Positions 24,739-33,931 of a DNA stretch of 64,000 nt are shown in pieces. The notes below the pieces were generated by a model. The model did no database searches, was not told where the DNA came from, and worked only from the letters and a program-made list of their open reading frames with translations. Source of the DNA: Halobaculum sp. XH14 (GTDB taxonomy: Archaea > Halobacteriota > Halobacteria > Halobacteriales > Haloferacaceae); the NCBI RefSeq assembly GCF_032116555.1, contig NZ_CP134949.1:2790001-2854000 (forward strand). Reading direction: 5' to 3'. A program made the translations under genes and the position numbers. Position 1 is the first letter of the stretch; each line of letters opens with the position of its first letter.

Positions 24739-27285
24739 CTAGTCCGCCTTCGCCTGCCAGTCCCGCACCGTGTCCGCGCCGACGCCCTCCACCTCGGCGG
24801 CCAGGTCGTCCGGCTCGCTGTCCTTCAGCGACTCCACGTCCTCCACGCCCGCCTCCTTCAGCTTCTCGGCGGTCTTCTCGCCGATGCCCTGGATCGCCTC
24901 GAGCTCGGAGCCGTTCTCCCGGGCCTGGTACTCGCGGTAGTTGCAGATGGGACAGCCGAGTTCCCACGGCTCGTCGCCCGAGTGGACCACCAGGTGCGGG
25001 AGGTCGTGCTCCTCGCACGTCTCGTCGGTGATCTCGATCTCGCCGCGGCGCGGCAGCGGGAGCGAGTAGTCGCAGTCGGGGTAGCGCGTACAGCCGACGA
25101 GCCGCGACCCCGACCGGAGGCGCTTGATGGCCAACTCGCCGCCCTCCGCCTCGCCACACTCCGGACAGACGCCGATGACCTCGTCCTCCTCCTCGTCGGC
25201 CTCGTCGGCCTTGCACTGCGGGCAGCCGTGGACGAACGTCTTCCGGCCGGCGAGCATCTTCACGTGGCTCAGCCCGTGCTCCTCACACTCCTCCTCCAGG
25301 ATCAGGGGCTTGCCCGTCGAGGGCAGCGGGAGCGTGTACGTACAGTCCGGGTAGCCGTCACAGCCGACGAAGTACGAGCCGTGCCGGGACTTGCGCACCA
25401 GCAGGTCCTCGCCGCAGTCGGGACACGGGCCGAGTCGCTTGTCCGCCTTCAGCGACTTCTGGAGCATGTCGCCCACCTCGTCGCTCGACTCGGTCAGCCC
25501 GTCGAACACGGTCTCCAGGATCTCCCGCGACTCCCGTGTCACCTCCTCGTACCCCTTCTCGCCCGCGGCGATTGCCTGCATGTCCGCCTCCAGCTGGGCG
25601 GTCATCTCGTCGGAGACGATGCGGTCGGCGAACGTCTCGCTCGCCTCCACCACCGCCTCGGCGAGCTTCGTCGGGCGCGGCGGGTCGCTCTCGATGTACC
25701 CCCGGTCGTACAGCTTCTGGATGACGTCGTGCCGGGTCGCCTTCGTCCCGATGCCCATGTCCTCCATCGTCTCGATGAGCCGCGACTGGCCGTACCGGCG
25801 CGGGGGCTGGGTCTGCTTCGCCTCGAACCGGGTGTCGGTCACGCCGAGTTCCTCGCCCTCCGAGACGTCCGGCACGAAGCTCTCGTTCGTCGAGAAGTAC
25901 GGGTAGACGGCGTGGTACCCCTCCTCCACCAGCCGCTTGCCGTTGGACTTCAGCGAGAGCGGGCCGTCGTTCGGTCCCGCTCCCCCATCCGCTGCAACCT
26001 CCGTCACGACGCGCAGGTGCTCCCACTCGGCGTCCTCCGCGACCGTGGCGAAGAAGCGACGCACGACGAGTTCGAACACCTCCCACTCGTCCTCGGAGAT
26101 CTCGGAGGCAGACGGGAGTTCGCCCGTCGGGTGGATGGGCGGGTGGTCGGTCGTCTCCTCGTCGCCCTCGGTCGGGGTGAGCTCCTCCAGGTCGAGCAGC
26201 GCGTCGGCGTCCTCGCCGAACTGCCGCGTCCCGGAGAACGCCTCCAGCAACTCCCGCTCGTCGAGGTCCTCGGGGTAGACGGTGTTGTCCGTCCGCGGGT
26301 AGGTGATGAACCCGGCCGTGTAGAGGTCCTCGGCCATGCTCATCGCGCGCTGGGCCGAGTAACCGAGCGACGACGCGGCGCGGATGAACTGGGTCGTGTT
26401 GAACGGCGCGGGCGGCTCGTCGGTCCTGTTCCGCCGGCGCACCGAGTCGACCGTCGCGGACTCGGCCCCCTCCAGCACCTCGTAGACCGCCTCCGCGGTC
26501 GCCTCGTCCCAGACGCGCTCGGCCTCGGTGCCGTCCTCTGCCTCGTAGAAGTACTGCGCCTCGAACTCCGCGCCCACCTCGTCGTCGCCGTCACCGTCGC
26601 CACCCTGCCGCTTCAGCAGGTCGGCGAACAGCTCCCAGTAGTCCTCGGGGTCGAACGCCTGGATCTCGCGCTCGCGGTCGACGATGAGCTTCAGCGTCGG
26701 CCCCTGCACCCGACCCACGGAGATGAAGTCGTCGCCGAGCTGGCGGGCCGACAGCGAGAGGAACCGCGTCAGCGCCGCGCCCCACACGAGGTCGATGACC
26801 TGCCGGGCCTCGCCGGCGGCCGCCAGATCGAAGTCGATGTCGTCCGGGTTCTCGAACGCGTCCGTCACCTCCCGTTTCGTGATCGAGGAGAAGCGCACGC
26901 GGTCGACCGGCACGTCCTCGTTCGCCTCGCGCACGAGTTCGTACGCCTCCTTCCCGATGAGTTCGCCCTCGCGGTCGTAGTCGGTCGCCACGACGACCCG
27001 GTCGGCCTTTCGGGCGAGCAGGCGCAGCGCCCGGACGATGTTCTCCTGGGTCTCGCGCTTCTGGACGGGCGCGTCGATGAGTTCGACGGGCTCGACGTCC
27101 CGCCAGTCGTCGTACTCGGGCGGGAAGTCCACCCCGACGACGTGGCCCGAGAGCCCGATACACCGGGTCCCGCCCCACCGGTAGACGTTGACACCGGCCC
27201 GGCGCTCGGTGTCGAAAGGCTCGCCCGAGAGGATCTCGGCGATCCGCCTCGCGGCGTTGTCCTTCTCGGTGATGATGAGTTCCAT
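24739..27285 (-). CDS. topA: DNA topoisomerase I (type IA)
   Basis: 848-residue enzyme that relaxes negative supercoils by single-strand passage. The TOPRIM domain is at the N-terminus (MELIITEKDNAARRIAEIL; DYDREGELIGKEAYE near 105-120 with the metal acidic residues). The active-site tyrosine is in GFITYPRTDNT (about residue 318), and QPPRRYGQSRLIETMEDMGIG follows. The C-terminus carries several four-cysteine zinc ribbons (CPDCGEDLLVRKS, CPECGEAEGG, CPIC) and ends with a helix-hairpin-helix (AIQGIGEKTAEKLKEAGV). Monocistronic; repeat B lies in its upstream gap. Confidence 0.96.
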   Translation of the reverse strand: MELIITEKDNAARRIAEILSGEPFDTERRAGVNVYRWGGTRCIGLSGHVVGVDFPPEYDDWRDVEPVELIDAPVQKRETQENIVRALRLLARKADRVVVATDYDREGELIGKEAYELVREANEDVPVDRVRFSSITKREVTDAFENPDDIDFDLAAAGEARQVIDLVWGAALTRFLSLSARQLGDDFISVGRVQGPTLKLIVDREREIQAFDPEDYWELFADLLKRQGGDGDGDDEVGAEFEAQYFYEAEDGTEAERVWDEATAEAVYEVLEGAESATVDSVRRRNRTDEPPAPFNTTQFIRAASSLGYSAQRAMSMAEDLYTAGFITYPRTDNTVYPEDLDERELLEAFSGTRQFGEDADALLDLEELTPTEGDEETTDHPPIHPTGELPSASEISEDEWEVFELVVRRFFATVAEDAEWEHLRVVTEVAADGGAGPNDGPLSLKSNGKRLVEEGYHAVYPYFSTNESFVPDVSEGEELGVTDTRFEAKQTQPPRRYGQSRLIETMEDMGIGTKATRHDVIQKLYDRGYIESDPPRPTKLAEAVVEASETFADRIVSDEMTAQLEADMQAIAAGEKGYEEVTRESREILETVFDGLTESSDEVGDMLQKSLKADKRLGPCPDCGEDLLVRKSRHGSYFVGCDGYPDCTYTLPLPSTGKPLILEEECEEHGLSHVKMLAGRKTFVHGCPQCKADEADEEEDEVIGVCPECGEAEGGELAIKRLRSGSRLVGCTRYPDCDYSLPLPRRGEIEITDETCEEHDLPHLVVHSGDEPWELGCPICNYREYQARENGSELEAIQGIGEKTAEKLKEAGVEDVESLKDSEPDDLAAEVEGVGADTVRDWQAKAD

Positions 27286-27414
27286 TGCCGAGGGATAGGC
27301 TCATTCGCCTTCTAAAGGTTTCGCGGTCGTTCGTGCGACGTGTTGTCGTGGTTTGGGTTGGTAGTGCTGTGGTTATTCGGGCGGTCGGTTTCGTGGCTGA
27401 ACTGCTGAGAACGG

Positions 27415-27540
27415 CTCGAAAGCCCCCGCTGCTCTCGGCTCCCGCGGACCACGCTGCGCTCCTCAGTCGCTCGCTTCGCTCTCTCCCTGTGGTGCTTGCG
27501 GGTCCGGAGTTCCCCGAGAGCAGCGGCCCCTTTCAGTCCC
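27415..27540 (-). repeat. dispersed structured repeat, copy B
   Basis: In the 372-bp gap between topA and the serine hydrolase gene. On the minus strand it reads GGGACTGAAAGGGGCC ... GCAAGCACCACAGGGAG ... GAGGAGCGCAGCG ... GGGGGCTTTCGAG, as in copy A. Its inner arms, on the plus strand GCTGCTCTCGG (27428-27438) and CCGAGAGCAGC (27514-27524), are perfect complements, yet differ in sequence from those of copies A and C. Module 1 is absent here. Confidence 0.8.
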
Positions 27541-27628
27541 GCCCGATGGTTGGTCGGGCCGAGCGCAACGGGCGGACACCCGCTCGTTCCGCCGTGGGGT
27601 GTCGGGGGTCGTCGCCGCCGGCCGTCGG

Positions 27629-27665
27629 GGGCGTCGTCAGTCGACGGTCGGGCGTCGTCAGTCGA
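27629..27665 (-). repeat. 21-bp tandem duplication over a stop codon
   Basis: GGGCGTCGTCAGTCGA occurs at 27629-27644 and 27650-27665. It covers the end of the serine hydrolase gene, so the Asp codon, TGA and following bases are repeated in frame 21 nt downstream. Confidence 0.7.
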
Positions 27666-29043
27666 GGTCGGGGACGCCGTCGGCGACCTTGTGGAAGTGC
27701 CAGCGGTCGTACAGCAGGTCCACGTCGTCGCCGTCGTCGACGCGGAACTCGACGGGCTCCCGGTTCCCGGCGTCGTCGAGCGCGTGGAACTCGTACTGGT
27801 TGCCGTCCTCGTCCGGAATCAGCGCGGTGCCGGTCCCGCCGAGCGCGCCGCCGAGGTCGAGCCGGAGCGTGCCGCCGTCGCGGGCGACGACGGCGCGCTT
27901 GATCCCCCTGTAGGAGGCGTACTCGCCCGAGAGCCGGTCGAAGCGGGCGCGACGCTCGAAGAACGGGACGGCCTCCTCGGGGTCCTCGCCCAGCACGGCG
28001 GCGAAGACGCCCATCCCGAGATGTGCGAGCGGGTACTCCGGCGAGGCGTTCGCGGCGACGGCGATGCCGATCCCCTCCGCCGGCGAGAAGCCGACGTAGG
28101 CGCTGGAGACGGCGATCGAGCCGGAGTGTCCCACGAGGTCCCGACCGCACGCCTCCCGGGTCCGCCAGCCGAAGCCGTACGGCCCCGACGGCGTGTCGAC
28201 CCGGCCCTCGTGGAGCGCGTCGACGCTCGACTCCGAGAGGAGTCGGTCGCCGTCGACTACGCCGCCGTTCAGGTGGAGGCGGAGGTAGTCCGCGAGTTCG
28301 CGGACGGAGGTGAGGATGCCCCCGGCGGCCCGCGAGCGCTCGCGGACGGGGAGCGAGGCGGCCACGAGGTCGCCCTCCTCGTGGAGGTACTGGGTCATGT
28401 GGTCGTCGTCCATCGCGAACTCGGTGTCGTCGAACGTCGCGCGCTCCATCCCCAGCGGGTCGAACACGTGCGAGGTGACGTACTCGTCGAACGGCTTGCC
28501 CGTACACGCCTCGATTACCTCGCCGAGCAGGGTGTAGCCGCTGTTGCAGTAGGCGAACCGCTCGCCCGGGGCTGCGGCGCGTTCGTCGGCCGCGCCCGCG
28601 AGATGCGCGTGGAAGTCGGCCTCGTCCGAGAGCGCGAGCGTGTCGGTGCCGCGGCGCAGGCGCCGGGCGATGAGCGCCTCGCTGACGCCGAGCGACGGGT
28701 AGCCCGACGAGTGGGTGAGCAGGTGCCGGAGTCGGACGGGTTCGGCAGAATCGTCGGGGAGGTCGACGTCGAGGTGCTCGCTCACGGGGTCCTCGACGGA
28801 GAGCATCCCGGACTCCTGCAACTGCACGACCGCGAGTGCGGTGACCGACTTGGTGACCGAGCCGATCCCGTACAGCGTATCAGGCGTCGCCGGGCGGTTG
28901 CCCGCGAGGTCCCGGGAGCCGAAGCCGTCGGCGAAGGTGATCGAATCGTCCTCGAGGACGGCGACGCTGACGCCCGGCAACCGATCGCGGCGCATCGTCC
29001 GTCGCACGAGGTCCCCCACGGCCCGCTCAGCGGTCGTGTGCAT
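27658..29043 (-). CDS. serine hydrolase (class C beta-lactamase/PBP-like family)
   Basis: 461-residue penicillin-binding-like serine hydrolase. The SxxK nucleophile motif is in GIGSVTKSVTALAV (about residues 60-63), the YxN motif in FAYCNSGYTLLGEV (about 164-166), and the third motif region is VGHSGSIAVSS (about 305). A C-terminal domain of about 100 residues with beta-strand character follows (DRLSGEYASYRGIKRAVV). No signal peptide is visible, so it is probably cytoplasmic. Family members are peptidases or esterases; substrate unknown. It is flanked by repeat copies B and C1 in the same orientation. Confidence 0.88.
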   Translation of the reverse strand: MHTTAERAVGDLVRRTMRRDRLPGVSVAVLEDDSITFADGFGSRDLAGNRPATPDTLYGIGSVTKSVTALAVVQLQESGMLSVEDPVSEHLDVDLPDDSAEPVRLRHLLTHSSGYPSLGVSEALIARRLRRGTDTLALSDEADFHAHLAGAADERAAAPGERFAYCNSGYTLLGEVIEACTGKPFDEYVTSHVFDPLGMERATFDDTEFAMDDDHMTQYLHEEGDLVAASLPVRERSRAAGGILTSVRELADYLRLHLNGGVVDGDRLLSESSVDALHEGRVDTPSGPYGFGWRTREACGRDLVGHSGSIAVSSAYVGFSPAEGIGIAVAANASPEYPLAHLGMGVFAAVLGEDPEEAVPFFERRARFDRLSGEYASYRGIKRAVVARDGGTLRLDLGGALGGTGTALIPDEDGNQYEFHALDDAGNREPVEFRVDDGDDVDLLYDRWHFHKVADGVPDLD

Positions 29044-29145
29044 GGGTGGTGGTCGGGGCGGGACGGCTTCAATTCACGGCTCTCGGTGTGGTGGGTTCGG
29101 TCCTGGGTGTTAGAATCAATACTGTCTCGGATGTCGTGACGACCA

Positions 29146-29274
29146 CCTCGAAAGCCCCCGGCTGGCTTCGCTCCCACGGACCGCGCTGCGCTCCTCGTCA
29201 CTCAGCCTCCGGCCTCGTTCCTGCGGTGCTTACGGGTCCGGGGTTCGCGTAGCCAGCCGGCCCCTTTCAGTCCC
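29146..29274 (-). repeat. dispersed structured repeat, copy C1
   Basis: Minus-strand copy with the same ends (GGGACTGAAAGGGGCC and GGGGGCTTTCGAGG), the internal GTAAGCACCGCAG and GAGGAGCGCAGCG boxes, and its own inner arms: plus-strand GGCTGGCTTCG (29160-29170) and CGTAGCCAGCC (29248-29258), complementary at 10 of 11 positions. Lies before the serine hydrolase start, so copies B and C1 bracket that gene as direct repeats. Confidence 0.8.
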
Positions 29275-29400
29275 ACCCCGCACCCGCACCGCACAGCCAC
29301 ACGCCTCCCCAGCCGATTCACTCGCTGGCGCTCGCTCATCCCTCGCGCGACGGCGGCGGACACGGAGGTCCACCAGCCGCGCGCCACCGGACTGGACCAA

Positions 29401-29690
29401 CCACGTGGCGCGCGGCGGCCGCGCCCTGTGCGCGGCCGAATCGCGCGAGGGACGAGCACCGCAGCCGAATGAGCGCAGCGAGTTCGGTGAGGAGCGCAGC
29501 GAGGGTCACGCGAACGAAGTGAGGGTGACCTCGGAAGTCGCAGCCGACGAGCGCAGCGAGTTCGGTGAGGAGCGCAGCGAGGGTCACGCGAACGAAGTGA
29601 GGGTGACCTCGGAAGTCGCAGCCGACGAGCGCAGCGAGGAGGACCGTCTTCCGTAGCCCCCGACCCGAGAGAGCCGGGAGCTTTCGAGGT
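29401..29690 (+). repeat. dispersed structured repeat, copy C2, with 78-bp tandem repeat
   Basis: Plus-strand relative of copy A module 1: a CGGCCGCGC/GCGCGGCCG hairpin, then CGAGGGACGAGCACCGCAG. Instead of the GACTGAAAG box it has a 78-bp unit rich in GAGCGCAGCGAG, present twice without change (29471-29548, 29549-29626) plus a 13-bp third start, and it ends GGGAGCTTTCGAGG at about 29688. With C1 it makes a head-to-head pair filling most of the 760-bp gap 29044-29803. The open frame across it is an artefact of the repeat. Confidence 0.75.
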
Positions 29691-29803
29691 GTTCGGTACC
29701 ACCCGATCAATCCACGTAGCAGTTCAACCAGCACCAAGAACCTCAAAGAAGACCCGTTCCGGTACCGGGAGCGTTTTCACCACGTCCACCCCCACCCACC
29801 ACC

Positions 29804-30547
29804 ATGCCCGAGACCGACTCCGATCTCACCACGATGACCTGGGAGGACGCGGGCGAGTCGCTCCTCACCGCCGACTGCGCCGTCCTCCCGACCGGCAGCG
29901 TCGAACAGCACTCGGTCCACCTCCCCGTCTCGACCGACACCCTGCGTGCGGACCACCTCACGGCCGAACTCGTCGAGGCCGCCGACGAGCACGGCCTGGA
30001 GTTCGTCCGCCTCCCGACGCTTCCGTACGGCTACTCCGAGCACCACATGCGCTTTCCCGGAACGGTGACGCTCTCGCAGGACACGTACAAGTCGGTCCTC
30101 GTGGACGTGGGAACCTCGCTCGCCGAACACGGCGCCGAGCGCCTGCTCTTTCTCAACACCCACGGCGGCAACGAGGAGGCGCTCGCGCTCGCAGCCGACC
30201 GGCTCAACCGCGACACCGACCTGACGGCCCACTTCGTCCACTGGACCGACTTCGCCCGCGACGAACTGGAGGAGCACTTCGGCGAGGGCTGGGGTCACGC
30301 CGGCGACCACGAGACGTCGTTCGTGGAACTGTACCGGCCGGACCTCGTGAAGGAGGGGAGAAAGGAGCCACAGACCACGAAGGAGATGCCCGAGACGCGC
30401 TCGTACGACTACTTCGACGACGTGACCGAGCAGGGCGGGCTGGGCGACCCGATGAACTCCGACCCCGAGTTCATGGAGACGGTCGTCGAACACGCGACCG
30501 ACCGCATTCTGGAGTCGTTGAAGCGCGACGTCGAGTCCGGCTGGTGA
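29804..30547 (+). CDS. creatininase-family amidohydrolase
   Basis: 247-residue member of the creatininase superfamily. The metal-binding signatures are present: LPTGSVEQHSVHLPVSTDT (about residues 29-47), FLNTHGGNEEAL (about 115-126) and GHAGDHETSFVEL (about 164-176; the family more often has HAGExETS, so Asp replaces Glu here). Relatives include creatininase, FAPy deformylase (ArfB) of the riboflavin/F420 pathway and mycofactocin MftE. No pathway genes adjoin it, so the substrate is open. Confidence 0.85.
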   Translation: MPETDSDLTTMTWEDAGESLLTADCAVLPTGSVEQHSVHLPVSTDTLRADHLTAELVEAADEHGLEFVRLPTLPYGYSEHHMRFPGTVTLSQDTYKSVLVDVGTSLAEHGAERLLFLNTHGGNEEALALAADRLNRDTDLTAHFVHWTDFARDELEEHFGEGWGHAGDHETSFVELYRPDLVKEGRKEPQTTKEMPETRSYDYFDDVTEQGGLGDPMNSDPEFMETVVEHATDRILESLKRDVESGW

Positions 30548-30617
30548 TCGGGAGCAGGCGGTGCGAACCGGAGCAGTTCCGCATGAAAGGAGAGCGGTCC
30601 CGAACGGGGAGCGTCGC

Positions 30618-31732
30618 TCAGACGGCCGGCCTGTTCCGTGACTCCCCGTCCGCGCCGCCGAGTTCGTCCGCCCCGTCGTCGCCGACGCGGCGCGCCCGCA
30701 GGACGAGCAGCACCGCGCCCGCACCGACGACCGTGAGCGCCAGCCGAACGAGCCCCCCGCCGGGGACGAACCGGGTCAGCGCGACGACGAGCAGGCCGAC
30801 GCCGAGCGCGAGCAGGCGAGCGTACTCGACGCGGTCGCGGTCGAGCGCCCGGGTCCCGAGGACGTACGCGCCCAGCACGAGCCCGACCCACAGCAGCAGG
30901 CCGTAAGCCACCCCGCCGAGCACCGCGAGCGGAATGCCGACCAGCGTGACGGCGAGCAGCACGAGCAACACCGGGACGAGCAGCAGCGCCGCCAGCCCGA
31001 CCGCTCCGCTGTGGACCGTGTCGCCGAGCCCCGACTCGCCGACCTCCGAGACGAACCGCGGGGCGAGGACGAGCAGCATCGCCCCGAGCCATAGGTGAAC
31101 GAGCGTCGTGGAGAGCACGCTCAGCCACGACGGGACGGCGACGGGGACGAGGTCGAACTCGCCGACGCTCGCGCCGAGGTCGCGCTGGTCGACCGACCCG
31201 GCGACGCCGTCGCCCTCGAGGCGAAGTCGGGCGAGTCGTACGCCACGTCGCCGCCGACTGTGGCGGTGGGGCCGATGCGGACGCGGTCCGCGCCGACGGC
31301 CACGTCGCCCGCGACCGCGCCGTCGATGAGCGCCTCCCCGGCGCCGACGGTCAGGTCGCCGCCGACGGCGCCCGACTCGCGCAGCGCGAACGCTCCGGTC
31401 CCGAGTTCGACGACCCCGTCCACGCGGCCCTCGATGGTCACCGCGCCGGCCGCGCCGGCGAGGTCGCCGGTGACGACGCCGGTGGGCGAGACGAGCACCG
31501 TGCCGCCGACGGCGTTCAGGTCCCCGTCGACCGTCCCGTGGACGACCACCGTGCCGCCGACCGCGTCGAGGCCGCGGACCGTCTCGCCCTCCCCGACGAC
31601 GACGGTGCCGCCGACGCTCGACTCCTGTGCTGCCGCCGGCCCGCTCGCAACCAGAAGGAGCACGAGAAGCGCCGTGAGTAGCCGCACCGCCGTGGGTTTC
31701 AGATCGGAGGCTAGATCGCGTCCGGTCGGCAT
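30618..31732 (-). pseudogene. bactofilin-like/polymer-forming membrane protein, frameshifted
   Basis: Two overlapping minus-strand frames form one protein. Residues 1-170 (from ATG 31732) have a signal peptide ending near SGPAAAQE, then repeated VGGTVVV/GDLAGAAGAV strands of a bactofilin-like right-handed beta-helix, up to AYDSPDFA. The continuation LEGDGVAGSVDQRDLG, then about four membrane helices, lies in another frame ending at 30618. The switch is near 31215-31225 and one added base would restore a single 370-residue protein. This is a real frameshift or a sequencing error. Intact homologues are common envelope proteins of unknown role in haloarchaea. Confidence 0.8.
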
Positions 31733-31841
31733 AAGCTAGCGTTGACGCGGGATAGCACGTCGCTCGTGGCGTCGTCGGAGCGACCGCCCCGGGACGACGA
31801 CGAACCGACCTCGCTCGTGATGGCGCCACCCGACCCCCGGC

Positions 31842-33755
31842 TCAGACGTGCTCGTCGAGGAACTCGGCGATCGCCTCGAACTCCGTGATGAGGTTCTCGC
31901 GGCTCGTCGTGTGGTGGCCCTCGTCCTCGAAGATCAGTTTCTCGACCGGCACTCCCTGCTCGCGGGCCGCCTCGGCGACCTGCTCGGCCTCGCCGACCGG
32001 CACCCGCGGATCGTTCGCGCCGTGCTGGACGAACAGCGGGCACCGGATCTCGTCGACGTGCGTGAGCGGCGAGATGGACTTCAGGAACTCGTAGTCGTCC
32101 GCGAGGCTGCCGTACTCGGCCTCACGGTGGCTCCGCCGCCACTCGCCGGTGTTCTCGAGGAACGTCGTGAAGTCCGCGATGCCCACGAAGTCGACCGCGG
32201 CGGCCCACAGGTCGGGGTACTCCGTGATCGCCGCGAGCACCATGAACCCGCCGTACGAGCGCCCGTAGGCGACGACGCGGTCGGAATCGACCGCCCGCTG
32301 CTCCCCGAGCCACTCCACCGCGGCGGCGACGTCCGCGACCGAGTCCATCCGCCGTTCCACGTCGTCGAGGTGGGCGTACGCCGTCCCGTAGCCCGAGGAG
32401 CCGCGGACGTTCGGCTCCAGCACCGCGTAGCCGCGGTTCAGGAAGTACTGCTTCGTCGGATAGAACCACGGCCGGCGCTGGTGTTCGGGCCCGCCGTGGA
32501 CGTCGACGATGACCGGGACGGGCTCCTCGGGCGTCGCGCCGTCTGGCATCGCCACCTCGCCGGCGTCCGGCGGTGCCGGCTCGGGCATCGTCCAGTACGC
32601 CGGGATCTCGCGCCCGTCGAACGTCTCGTAGTGGATCGTCTCGGGTTCCCGGAACGACGCCTCCGGCACGCCGTTCGTCCCGGCCGGCGTCCAGTCGGCC
32701 GAGTCGCGCTCGCCCCAGTCGGTCACCCGGACGCCGTACGGCTCCGTCGGGGCCGTGTGGGTGAACGCCACCCGCTCGGCGTCGGGGCCGAACGCGAACT
32801 CGGACGCGATGCCGTCCACGTCGGGCGCGTCGGCGGGGGTAAACTCGGTGCCCTCGAGGGTGCCCGCGCGGACCGCCGAGTAGCCGTCCTCGTTGCGCGC
32901 GAAGACGGCCCGGCCGGCGTCGCGGTCGTACGCCAGCGCGTCCACGTCCCAGGCGTCGGTTCCGGGTTCTCCGCTCTGATTCCCGTCGCCTCCTGCGACT
33001 TTCTCGAGTTCGCCAGTGGCGAGATCGAACCGTCCCACGTAGGCCGTGTCCGTACCGTGGTCGGTGACGCAGTAGAGCCCGCCCGCGCCGTCGAACTGGA
33101 GGTGCGAGTAGGTCGCCCCGGCGTCGTCCGAGAGCGTCCGGGGCGTGCCGGAGTCGAGATCCAGCAGCGACAGATCCACGTCGTAGCTGGAGTGGGGGTT
33201 CAGGAGGGCGAGTCGCTCGCCGCGCGGGCCGAACGCGGCGACGGTGAGCCAGCCGCCGGGGCCCTCGTGGAGCTTCCGCGGACTACCGTGTGCGTCGCCG
33301 TCGCCGGGCCGCCCGACCCGCTGCACGTACACGTCGAACCGGCCGTCGGCCTCCCGGTTCGCGGTGTAGGCGACCCGCTCGCCGTCGGGCCCCCACGCAC
33401 CCCAGGCGTGCTTGGCCGTCGGCTCGTCGGTCAGCGCCGTCTCGACGCCGGTTTCGAGGTCGTAGTGGGAGAGCTGGTCCCGCTCGTCGCTGCCGGCGTC
33501 CATGCCGAAGACGAACGCCTCGTCGGTCGGCGAGGCCGCGAGCGTCGAGACGCGCTCCTCGTGGGGTGTGAGCCGCCGGGGCCACGCGCCCGGCTCGTCG
33601 GTCGTCCAGACCTGTGGCGTCCCTGAGGTGTCGGCGAGAAACAGCAACCGGCCGCCCGGCGTGAACGCCGGCGAATTCACCTGCTCGACCGCGAGGTACC
33701 GCGCCACGCCGTAGCCGGTCGTCCCCGCGTCGGTATCGGGGTCGGAGTCAGTCAT
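31842..33755 (-). CDS. S9-family serine peptidase (prolyl oligopeptidase/acylaminoacyl peptidase type)
   Basis: 637-residue two-domain peptidase. The N-terminal 370 residues form a WD/beta-propeller with repeated strand blocks (GRLLFLADTSGTPQVWTTDE; GERVAYTANREADGRFDVYV). The C-terminal alpha/beta-hydrolase domain has the nucleophile in YGRSYGGFMVLAA (about residue 493), Asp in HGANDPRVPVGEAEQV (about 580) and His in FEDEGHHTT (about 612). No signal peptide, so cytoplasmic peptide turnover is likely. Monocistronic. Confidence 0.93.
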   Translation of the reverse strand: MTDSDPDTDAGTTGYGVARYLAVEQVNSPAFTPGGRLLFLADTSGTPQVWTTDEPGAWPRRLTPHEERVSTLAASPTDEAFVFGMDAGSDERDQLSHYDLETGVETALTDEPTAKHAWGAWGPDGERVAYTANREADGRFDVYVQRVGRPGDGDAHGSPRKLHEGPGGWLTVAAFGPRGERLALLNPHSSYDVDLSLLDLDSGTPRTLSDDAGATYSHLQFDGAGGLYCVTDHGTDTAYVGRFDLATGELEKVAGGDGNQSGEPGTDAWDVDALAYDRDAGRAVFARNEDGYSAVRAGTLEGTEFTPADAPDVDGIASEFAFGPDAERVAFTHTAPTEPYGVRVTDWGERDSADWTPAGTNGVPEASFREPETIHYETFDGREIPAYWTMPEPAPPDAGEVAMPDGATPEEPVPVIVDVHGGPEHQRRPWFYPTKQYFLNRGYAVLEPNVRGSSGYGTAYAHLDDVERRMDSVADVAAAVEWLGEQRAVDSDRVVAYGRSYGGFMVLAAITEYPDLWAAAVDFVGIADFTTFLENTGEWRRSHREAEYGSLADDYEFLKSISPLTHVDEIRCPLFVQHGANDPRVPVGEAEQVAEAAREQGVPVEKLIFEDEGHHTTSRENLITEFEAIAEFLDEHV

Positions 33756-33931
33756 GCCCGAACCGGGAGTCCGGCCCGGCTAAAGGGTTCGGCTGCCGGC
33801 GAGCCGCGAGCGCGCTGAGAAGCGTGAAAACCGCCTGACGACGGCCCGAATCGGAGCTGGTTCCTCCCATCCGGACGTCCCGAAACGGCGGACGCCGTCT
33901 CGGGCCCGAGGGTGCGGGCCAACCCGAAGCC

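Noticed and set aside
24982-27315. 777-codon open frame antisense to topA
   Set aside because: In GC-rich haloarchaeal genes the antisense frame is often open; topA on the other strand has full domain and motif support.
29405-29656. Open frame of 83 codons over the 78-bp tandem repeat
   Set aside because: It exists only because the repeat length is a multiple of three; composition is that of the repeat element and no start signal or homologous fold is seen.
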